Position numbers and translations under genes: made by a program
Source of the DNA: Chrysochromulina tobinii
Lineage: Eukaryota > Haptophyta > Prymnesiales > Chrysochromulinaceae
Reading direction: 5' to 3'
DNA: 11,919 nt
Assembly: GCA_001275005.1 (NCBI GenBank)
Contig: JWZX01002542.1
Coordinates: forward strand, 1-11,919
The notes under the pieces: generated by a model
Told to the model about the DNA's origin: nothing
The model's database searches: none
What the model saw: only the letters and a program-made list of their open reading frames with translations
Part shown: piece after piece, positions 5,677 through 11,919 of the stretch
How positions within the stretch are numbered: position 1 is the first letter of the stretch
Layout: every line of letters starts with the position of its first letter

Positions 5677-8600
5677 ATGGACCTCAACAGCGAGAATATC
5701 GACCCAGCTTCGGCCGGCACAGCGTTCGTGAAGCCCGCCCCGCCGGTTGCGCCTGCCAAAAAGGTGCGCAAGCGGCGCAAGAGCGTCGGTCCAGCCATGT
5801 CAGCCGCATCCGATGCCCTCGATGCCTCTGATGCCGAGCGCGAGGACTCAGCCCCATTTGCTAGTGAGGCCGACACCGCCCCAGGCAAGTCTCAGACCGA
5901 GCCACCTCCGGTCACGCAGTCGGAACCACCGCCTGTCACGCAGCCGGAGCCATCGTCTGCCACTGACTCCGACTTACCCGACGAGTCAGCCGCCCCTCCC
6001 GCGACCGCTGATTTGTCGGTGGAGGCATTGCAAATTGAGTTGCACGTTGCAAGATCTGAGGTGAAGCGACTGTCTTTCGAGTTGGAGACAGCTCTCCAGG
6101 ACAATGAGGATCTCCAGGATCAGAACTCCGAGCTGCGAAAGCAACTCGCTCACATGGAGGCAAGCCTCGCGCACGAGAAGGAAGCTCGCGCCGCTGCGGA
6201 GCTGCGAAAGCAACTCGCTCACATGGAGGCAAGCCTCGCGCACGAGAAGGAAGCTCGCGCCGCTGCGGAGCTGCGAAAGCAACTCGCTCACATGGAGGCA
6301 AGCCTCGCGCACGAGAAGGAAGCTCGCGCCGCTGCGGAGGATGACGCCGGCCATGAGATCGAGTCTAAGGAGGCTAGGCAGGCGATCTCGGCCAAAGTGG
6401 CGCACACCGCGGCTGACGAGGACCTCCTGCAGCTGCTCCGCAATGCGGAGGCAAGCCTCGCCACGATCCCGCCATCGAAGCAAGCTTCGCCGCCATCGGA
6501 GCTACCACCGCCGTCAACCACCCTGAGCACGTGCGCTCTCTCCAACCCGGTCGCCTTCAGCGCCCGCCTGTGCGGTGACATGGCGGCAATGACTGCGATG
6601 AGCTGTTACGCGCCGCAGGCACCACCGTCGGGTCCAGCCGAGGCGCTGCAGTCGAAGAAAGCACCTGCAGAGTTCGCCGCGCCGCTGGCCGCCTTTTCGT
6701 GCCCTTGCTCACCCTCGCGGGTGCTTTCTTCGACTGCAGCTGCAGAGACGACGGCTGCCACCCCAGTGCCGCAGAGCACCCCGCGCAGACCACGTATGCC
6801 TCTGTCCGTCGCACTGCCGTCGACGCCCGGGCTCGCTCTTCTCTCACAGAGCAGGCCACCTACCACCTTACCTCGGCATCGGCCACCAGTAGGGGTGCCG
6901 GCGCCGAGCGCAGAGGTGGCAACAGAGGTGGCAGCAGCCAACGCGGAGGTGGAAGTGGTGGCAATGGCGGCGTCGACGGCGGCGTCGACGGCGGCAGTCG
7001 CAACAGGCGATGCGGCGGAAGCTACTATGGCACCGCCCTCGCCGCCCCCGCCGCCCTCGCCCGCAGCAGCATCGGTAGCCGCCTTGGAGGAAACGGTGGC
7101 GCCCCCCCCGCCTTCACCCGCTTCAGCATCGGCGGCTGACGCGGGGATGGTGCAGCGGGCGCCATCGCCACCGCTGGCAGTGCCTTCCAAGACAGCGCCA
7201 CCGCCCATCGCATCGCCCGTTGGCGAGGGCGCGGCGGCCACCCGGCGACGTGCGCGCCGTAAGTCGGTCGTCTCTCGCGCCGACCTTGCCCTACACCAAG
7301 AGGACGTGGCTGCTGAGGTGGCGGCTGAGTCGGCGGCGGAGGCGGCGGCGGCGGAATCGGCATCTTCGGTGGAGGCGGCGACTGTCCCTGAGGACGCGAC
7401 CTTGGCTGAGGTGACGGAGGCGGAGGCGACAGCAGAGCCGGATGCGGCAGCGCAAACCATCGAGCACGTGACCAAGGCATCCACGTCCGAGTCGGCTGTG
7501 CCACCTCCGAATGCGGACGCGCTCGATGCTTCTGAGGCGTCATCTATACAGGCGGAGGCGCAGGCGGAGGTGAGCGCCCCGCTACCCATGGCTCTGCCGG
7601 ATGAGTCTACTCTCCGATCGCTGAGCTCGCCAGCCGAGATGCTCTCGGCGGCCCTCGAGGCTGCCATCGGAGTGACAGAGGCTCTGGGGGCACCTGGCGC
7701 ACTCGGTCTCCAGCCCGCACAGACGGAGGCACTGCGGGCGCTCTTTGGAGCTCTGGGCCAGATCGCCTCGAGCCAAGCCGAGAGCAGCGCCAAGCAAGCC
7801 GCCGCCGCCACTGCCGCGAAAAAGGGGAGGGGGGGCAAGGTTGGCGGCAGCGCCAAGAATGGCAGCAGCAGCAGCGGCAGCAGTGAGAGCAGCGGCGGCG
7901 GTGGCACCCGCAGCGCGCGCTCCGTCCAATTCACCACACATGACCTCTCAAGCCTCGCGCCGCCAGGTCGGGCCGGGTCTCGTCCTCAGGCGGAGGCGGA
8001 GCAAGAGGCCATGGTAGAGCGACTCGCCGCACTGATCCACAGCCAATGGGCTCTCCTGCCAAACGTACAGGCAGTGGACGCAAAGGCGGCGCCGTCGGCC
8101 GAGACGGCGGCGATGCGCGCATGCCTTGCGACGTTGCAGGCCTGCCTTGAGGCGCTCGGAAGCTCTTCGGCCCTCTCGGCTGAGCTGCGCGCCGCGTCCA
8201 GCTTTTATGGTGTGGAGCTGTGGGGCTGGCTGCGGCGCGGCCAGCCGATGCTCTGGCGGCGGCTGGGCGAGCTCTTGTCGTCCTCGCTGCGGCTGCACCT
8301 CTCGGCGATTTTCTCGGAGGAGGAGGACGCCGAGCCGGATCCACTGCTCGCGACCATGCGGCAGAGGGTGCGGGAGCACGTCGCCGCCCATGGGCCTGAA
8401 GCGTACACCACCACCGGCACCGAGGAGTCCTTCTCTTCCGTCATTACCACCAATCTGCTGCTGATGCACAGGCACGCTCCTTCCCTCGCGCCGGGCACCG
8501 CTGCCGGTGCCGCTCTCGCCGCCGCTGCCGCGGACGACGAGTGCGCGGCGGCGCTGCACGAGCTCCCTGCTGAGATGAAGGATAGCCTGCTGGCATGGGC

Positions 8601-8901
8601 TCACGCGCACTCGCTGCTGCAGCAAATCTTCGGGCCACGCGAGCCCCTCGGCAAGCTCATGAAGCTGCCCGTGAACGTGCCGCACTTCGCACGCCTGAGC
8701 GCGCTCGCGAGCGTTGCGTCCGCGCTTGAGAGCCGCGGCAGCTGTGACGAGGCCTACCTCGCGCCGCTACGCGATATTCCACAGCTGCAGCGTGACCTTC
8801 ACACGAAGGCTACCTGGGCCAAGGTCGCTCACGAGACCCTGCTCGTCTTCGCCAAGAGGCGCACCACCCGCGCCAAACGTGGCGAGGCCGCCGACAAGTG
8901 A
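5677..8901 (+). CDS. Large coiled-coil, Ala/Pro-rich protein of unknown function
   Basis: The encoded 1,074-residue protein is not recognised. The start is the first in-frame ATG after the stop at 5572-5574 and has a strong context (GCCATCATGG, A at -3, G at +4). Visible order: N terminus MDLNSENIDP; basic cluster KKVRKRRKSV (28-37), a possible nuclear localisation signal; an octapeptide-type repeat around EPPPVTQ (from nucleotide 5899); a coiled coil at about 112-245 holding three identical 23-residue repeats; a long Ala/Pro/Ser/Thr-rich disordered region with poly-proline blocks; a second basic motif RRRARRKSVV (523-532); a Gly/Ser linker near 720-745; and a helical C-terminal region (about 750-1074) with WGWLRRGQPMLWRRLGELL and an NVPHFARLSALASVASAL stretch. 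The composition suggests a nuclear or cytoskeletal scaffold, but that is a guess. The frame is continuous with GC-ending codons; no intron is evident. Confidence 0.85.
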   Translation: MDLNSENIDPASAGTAFVKPAPPVAPAKKVRKRRKSVGPAMSAASDALDASDAEREDSAPFASEADTAPGKSQTEPPPVTQSEPPPVTQPEPSSATDSDLPDESAAPPATADLSVEALQIELHVARSEVKRLSFELETALQDNEDLQDQNSELRKQLAHMEASLAHEKEARAAAELRKQLAHMEASLAHEKEARAAAELRKQLAHMEASLAHEKEARAAAEDDAGHEIESKEARQAISAKVAHTAADEDLLQLLRNAEASLATIPPSKQASPPSELPPPSTTLSTCALSNPVAFSARLCGDMAAMTAMSCYAPQAPPSGPAEALQSKKAPAEFAAPLAAFSCPCSPSRVLSSTAAAETTAATPVPQSTPRRPRMPLSVALPSTPGLALLSQSRPPTTLPRHRPPVGVPAPSAEVATEVAAANAEVEVVAMAASTAASTAAVATGDAAEATMAPPSPPPPPSPAAASVAALEETVAPPPPSPASASAADAGMVQRAPSPPLAVPSKTAPPPIASPVGEGAAATRRRARRKSVVSRADLALHQEDVAAEVAAESAAEAAAAESASSVEAATVPEDATLAEVTEAEATAEPDAAAQTIEHVTKASTSESAVPPPNADALDASEASSIQAEAQAEVSAPLPMALPDESTLRSLSSPAEMLSAALEAAIGVTEALGAPGALGLQPAQTEALRALFGALGQIASSQAESSAKQAAAATAAKKGRGGKVGGSAKNGSSSSGSSESSGGGGTRSARSVQFTTHDLSSLAPPGRAGSRPQAEAEQEAMVERLAALIHSQWALLPNVQAVDAKAAPSAETAAMRACLATLQACLEALGSSSALSAELRAASSFYGVELWGWLRRGQPMLWRRLGELLSSSLRLHLSAIFSEEEDAEPDPLLATMRQRVREHVAAHGPEAYTTTGTEESFSSVITTNLLLMHRHAPSLAPGTAAGAALAAAAADDECAAALHELPAEMKDSLLAWAHAHSLLQQIFGPREPLGKLMKLPVNVPHFARLSALASVASALESRGSCDEAYLAPLRDIPQLQRDLHTKATWAKVAHETLLVFAKRRTTRAKRGEAADK
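6130..6336 (+). repeat. Three exact tandem copies of 69 bp in the coiled coil
   Basis: Copies lie at 6130-6198, 6199-6267 and 6268-6336 and appear identical base for base. Each encodes 23 residues beginning ELRKQLAHMEASLAHEKEAR. Because 23 is three heptads plus two, each added copy shifts the heptad register unless a stutter is accommodated. Exact identity points to recent expansion or gene conversion. Confidence 0.95.
6645..6740. repeat. 21-bp perfect inverted repeat within the coding region
   Basis: Bases 6645-6665 (GCTGCAGTCGAAGAAAGCAC plus C) are the reverse complement of 6720-6740, with a 54-base spacer. CTGCAGAG also occurs just inside the left arm (6665-6672) and at the right end (6740-6747), 75 bases apart, a multiple of three. 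The frame stays open across it. Confidence 0.85.
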
Positions 8902-9498
8902 CTGAGGGCAACCAACAGATGCTGGCCTCCTTCTACCGACATCTGGGCACGTACGTGACGCACTGAAGAGCTTCTGAGATTCGGAGGTGGCCTGGCATGT
9001 GCCCGCTAGCACGGCATGTGATCGTGGTGAGGACGGTTGGTATGGAAACAAGATCTGAGGGGCTGTGGGCGCGAGAGGCATGGGCATCAGTTGCGGTGCT
9101 TCGTCGCATGCTGCGCCATGCGGCCGGTGCCACACGAAGACGAAGGGCCATTTGAAGTACGTGTGGAATGCACCCGACGAAGGGATGCGCTGGCCGCTGC
9201 AAGCTGCAAGCTGAGCTGCGAGCTTGTCGGGATACCACCCCAGGAGAGAAGAGACTGGCCATACACAGGGGCCCCCTCCCCGAACCGATGATGAACCGCA
9301 TGTGTCAATGGCGGCGTGAGTGTTGATGTGTGCGTCTCCGCGCTGTACATGGAGCGGAGGTCTGTGTACTGCGATTCCGATATTATACGTATTAGGGTTC
9401 GCCTATTCGGGTTACTTGCAGTCGTGTGTACCTAGTTTGTGCCGTGTGGTAAAATTTGCAGTGTGGGGGTCAGCATCCACTTGCTTGTTATTGCTTGC

Positions 9499-9500
<2 letters not shown>
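8902..9500. other. Intergenic spacer after the coiled-coil gene
   Basis: No supported gene is present. The stretch should include the 3' untranslated region of the gene ending at 8901. It holds a small GCTGCAA tandem near 9197-9215 followed by GAGCTGCGAGCTTG, giving short local inverted complementarity. Base composition becomes less GC-rich beyond about 9370. Its short frames lack recognisable composition. Confidence 0.5.

Positions 9501-9592
<92 letters not shown>
9501..9592. repeat. (GCTT)23 tetranucleotide microsatellite
   Basis: There are 23 uninterrupted GCTT units, preceded by an imperfect stretch from about 9480 and followed by ACACTAGT twice (9593-9600 and 9603-9610). A slippage-prone tract like this should vary in length between strains. 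Confidence 0.97.
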
Positions 9593-9594
<2 letters not shown>

Positions 9595-10080
9595 ACTAGT
9601 TAACACTAGTACCCTATCGATAACCCTATTGAACCTCGTCGCGTCGAGGGGTTTTGAGGGTGTGAAATCAACTTGTGAAATCCCTCGCCATGGACGTGAC
9701 GCGAATGTATTCAGATCGAAGCATGCAAATTTTTGCCGATTAAGGGCCTGTGTTTATACGGGTAGTGTTACCACGGGCTAACCACGGGCTGTGTCGGCCA
9801 CACCTCCGTCCATGCAAGGTGATAGTGGCTCCTTTCGTCCTTTGCTCTGCAGGGGGTCCGGAGCGTGTACGCGCGTTGTGTTGAACAGCACCACAGCAAA
9901 TGTCACACCCCTTAGTCACATGCTTCGAAAAAAATCCTTGGATAAACTTTGGATTAACGTGTTGAATCCCCGTTCGTTTGGCTACCCACCTCGTGATTTG
10001 CATGCTTCGCGGGCTATGAATATTTCAGCCACGTGTGGCTCTCCTTTCTCTAGGCGCCTCTTCGGACGCCTGACGTCTCC
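9593..10080 (+). promoter_or_regulatory. Upstream region of the third gene with repeated CATGCTTCG motifs
   Basis: This is a GC-poorer spacer. It contains a perfect 14-bp inverted repeat, CGAAGCATGCAAAT at 9717-9730 and ATTTGCATGCTTCG at 9996-10009, and a third copy of its core CATGCTTCG at 9919-9927. Other small repeats are TGTGAAATC (9661-9669 and 9674-9682) and ACCACGGGCT (9770-9779 and 9781-9790). A CACGTG E-box/G-box core lies at 10030-10035 and a TGACGTC core at 10071-10077. A pyrimidine tract ending in TAG (about 10039-10053) could be a splice acceptor. Binding roles are inferred. Confidence 0.4.
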
Positions 10081-11919
10081 ATGAGCGGCAACAACTTCGA
10101 CCTCTTTTACAGCGCATCTCCCGACGTGCTCGGTCCCCTTGAGGCCCTCGCGGATGACCTGAACCAGCCGGCCCTCGTCTGCTCGCCGTGTTCCAACGAT
10201 GCCGCCCACGTGGCCATGGTGGCCTCACCAGACGCCGTGCCCGTCAGGGCCGACGCACTCACCACGGCCGCTACACGAAATTCCGAGCCCACTGCGACCG
10301 CTGACCCAGCATCGGCAGCGTCATCCACGAAGGCAGCGTCGAAGTGCACCCAGGAGGAGATGATGCTTCCATGCGAGACGCGTTTGAAGCACACAAAAAT
10401 CAAGCACGATCCGGACAAGAAGACGGGAGAGACGGCGGAGGCGGCTGATCTCGGTGTCCGGACGCCCATGGCTGCGACACCCACGGCTGCGACGCCCGCG
10501 GCTGCGATACCCGCGGCTGCGACGAGCACGCTCGCGCAGGTTCTACCGACGCTCGAACAGTCGACCGAACCATCGCACGAGGCCGCGACCGAGCCGACGG
10601 ATGCCATCATCGCGCCGTCGGAGCGTCTTCGGCCGACGGCCGACCGACCTACGCGCAAGAGCGCGCGCACAAATGGCGCCGCGACTGCGCCCAAGCCCGC
10701 ATCCCAGCCTCTACCCACTCCCACACTCGGGTTGGCGCCTTGGGCGCCGGGCCTGATCCCAGCAGGAGACTCAAAGTTTGCTGCCGCAGTGGCAGCCATC
10801 AAGGCCGCCGGAGCGAATGATTTTATAGCCAACGTCCTCGCCGCAGCAGCAGCCACGGCAGCGGCAGCGGCACTCAAAGTGGCGGAGGAGCGGGCGGCTG
10901 CGAGGGAGAGGGCGGCCGCCTCAGCGGCTGGCCGCATGACTCTCGACGCCAAGACCGCCGCGGCAGCAACGGCGGCAGCAACAGCTTCGGCGGCGGCGGC
11001 GGCGGAGCAGGCGGCAGAGGCCGCCAGCATGTTCCCCAACAGCTCCGGTACCGGTGCTGCCGCAGCGCCCGAGAAGGATCCCGCACCCAAGCCCAAGCCC
11101 AAGCCCAAACCCGAGCCCGAGCCCAAACCCGAGCCCATGCCCATGTGCCCCGTGATAGAGGAGGATGAGGAGGCGGCGGAAAAGGAGAAGGAGGAAGAGG
11201 AGGCAGTGGTGGAGCTAGAGGAGGAGAAAGTCGCAGCGGCGGAGGCGCCGAAGGAAGAGGTGGAGCCCACGACGACGCTCGAGATGGAAGCCGAGATGGC
11301 TGAAGCTGATGAGGCCTTTGCCAACGGCAGCATGTGCATGGAGAGCAACGACGACGAGGAGGCGCGAGAGTCACGCAATGCGGCCGTGGTGGCCGAGGAC
11401 GCCGGTCAGCAGAATAAGGAGAAGCAAACTTTGGTCAGCAACGAGCTCGCGGCCATACGCGCAGCGCCCGCGGGGCTCGAGATGATGCCCGGTGAAGCTG
11501 CGGCGCGGGGCGAGCGCATGAAGACCGAGGCACAATCGTCGCGTGACGAGCAGACGATGGCGGCCACCACAGCGACTGCCCGCATGACTCTCGACGCCAA
11601 GACCGCCGCGGCAGCAACGGCGGCAGCAACAGCTTCGGCGGCGGCGGCGGCGGAGCAGGCGGCAGAGGCCGCCAGCATGTTCCCCAACAGCTCCGGTACC
11701 GGTGCTGCCGCAGCGCCCGAGAAGGATCCCGCACCCAAGCCCAAGCCCAAGCCCAAACCCGAGCCCGAGCCCAAACCCGAGCCCATGCCCATGTGCCCCG
11801 TGATAGAGGAGGATGAGGAGGCGGCGGAAAAGGAGAAGGAGGAAGAGGAGGCAGTGGTGGAGCTAGAGGAGGAGAAAGTCGCAGCGGCGGAGGCGCCGAA
11901 GGAAGAGGTGGAGCCCACG
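10081..11919 (+). CDS. Ala/Glu-rich, PKP-repeat protein of unknown function, 3' end outside the window
   Basis: From the ATG at 10081, 613 codons run to the window edge without a stop. An in-frame TAG at 10051-10053 lies just upstream, so this is the first ATG, although its context is weak (T at -3, A at +4). The N terminus reads MSGNNFDLFYSASPDVLGPL; then come a short Lys-rich stretch (RLKHTKIKHDPDKK), four 5-residue TPxAA-type repeats (10462-10521), a basic PTRKSART, an alanine-rich helical region, a PKPKPKPKPEPEPKPEP block and an acidic EEDEEAAEKEKEEEEA block. A 216-residue module carrying the last three parts begins again at 11580. No domain is recognised. Charge segregation suggests a disordered or coiled-coil scaffold. 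Codons end mostly in G or C, supporting this strand over the overlapping minus-strand frames. Confidence 0.75.
   Translation, partial: MSGNNFDLFYSASPDVLGPLEALADDLNQPALVCSPCSNDAAHVAMVASPDAVPVRADALTTAATRNSEPTATADPASAASSTKAASKCTQEEMMLPCETRLKHTKIKHDPDKKTGETAEAADLGVRTPMAATPTAATPAAAIPAAATSTLAQVLPTLEQSTEPSHEAATEPTDAIIAPSERLRPTADRPTRKSARTNGAATAPKPASQPLPTPTLGLAPWAPGLIPAGDSKFAAAVAAIKAAGANDFIANVLAAAAATAAAAALKVAEERAAARERAAASAAGRMTLDAKTAAAATAAATASAAAAAEQAAEAASMFPNSSGTGAAAAPEKDPAPKPKPKPKPEPEPKPEPMPMCPVIEEDEEAAEKEKEEEEAVVELEEEKVAAAEAPKEEVEPTTTLEMEAEMAEADEAFANGSMCMESNDDEEARESRNAAVVAEDAGQQNKEKQTLVSNELAAIRAAPAGLEMMPGEAAARGERMKTEAQSSRDEQTMAATTATARMTLDAKTAAAATAAATASAAAAAEQAAEAASMFPNSSGTGAAAAPEKDPAPKPKPKPKPEPEPKPEPMPMCPVIEEDEEAAEKEKEEEEAVVELEEEKVAAAEAPKEEVEPT
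10462..10521 (+). repeat. Four 15-bp repeats coding for TPxAA
   Basis: Four consecutive 15-base units (ACGCCCATGGCTGCG and variants) encode TPMAA, TPTAA, TPAAA and IPAAA. The unit length keeps the frame. Confidence 0.85.
10932..11271 (+). repeat. Copy 1 of an exact direct repeat (648-bp period)
   Basis: These 340 bases reappear, with no difference that I can find, at 11580-11919. The offset of 648 bases equals 216 codons, so the protein frame is unchanged. The copy includes the alanine run, the PKP block and the acidic block. Confidence 0.93.
11580..11919 (+). repeat. Copy 2 of the 648-bp-period repeat, cut by the window edge
   Basis: It is identical to 10932-11271 up to the last base of the window, so its full length and the number of copies cannot be seen. 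The intervening 11272-11579 would be the remainder of the unit if the repeat is tandem. Confidence 0.93.

Noticed and set aside
6606-7937. 443-codon minus-strand frame opposite the coiled-coil gene
   Set aside because: It is an Ala/Ser/Gly-rich shadow of a GC-rich coding strand; the plus strand has the Kozak start, coiled coil and continuous 1,074 codons.
9630-9650. Terminator-like hairpin CCTCG/CGAGG followed by GGTTTT
   Set aside because: It has only five base pairs and a short T run, and intrinsic terminators are not expected in this eukaryotic context.
9320-9781. 153-codon plus-strand frame containing a CLLACLLA repeat, and a minus-strand KQAS repeat
   Set aside because: Both are translations of the (GCTT)n microsatellite.
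10107-11378. 423-codon minus-strand frame opposite the third gene
   Set aside because: Its Ser/Ala/Gly-rich composition mirrors GC-ending codons of the plus strand, which is open longer and has a start next to an upstream stop.

Overview
The window looks like nuclear DNA of a GC-rich eukaryotic microbe. Reading frames are long and strongly GC-ending, the proteins are Ala/Pro/Glu-rich and of low complexity, one start codon sits in a good Kozak context, satellites and microsatellites are abundant, and one gene encodes a glycosyltransferase of a family typical of eukaryotes. A haptophyte-like or similar marine microalga is my best guess, but no marker here fixes the lineage.

Layout. 1-136 is the right end of an array of GATACAT-type units that ends in a doubled GATAACAAAC-plus-C-run cap. 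137-749 has no recognisable gene and several short hairpins. 750-4092 on the minus strand is one gene, or gene remnant, in two pieces: an N-terminal half that resembles PC-esterase (TBL/CASD1-like) proteins and a C-terminal glycosyltransferase family 92 domain. The reading frame breaks twice within about 60 bp just before the catalytic DVDEF motif. 4120-4376 is a compact patch of ACCGGT-containing repeats with two TATAAA sequences facing that gene. 4377-5442 is a 1,066-bp repeat element: about 51-bp, nearly perfect inverted termini, a GTCA tetranucleotide directly outside each end, and an interior made of 10-11-bp GATACAT units that change orientation at GATACATGTATC palindromes.

The right half carries two plus-strand genes for unrecognised proteins. 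5677-8901 encodes a 1,074-residue protein with a basic N terminus, a coiled coil containing an exact 3 x 69-bp expansion, long Ala/Pro-rich disordered stretches, two RRKSV-type basic motifs and an ordered-looking helical C terminus. After a GC-poorer spacer with a (GCTT)23 microsatellite and three copies of a CATGCTTCG motif, a third gene starts at 10081 and runs off the window. It is Ala/Glu/PKP-rich and contains an exact in-frame repeat with a 648-bp period.

I see no operon logic or pathway linking the three genes. The most unusual object is the repeat element at 4377-5442, together with its relative at the left edge; the two lie on either side of the broken glycosyltransferase gene.
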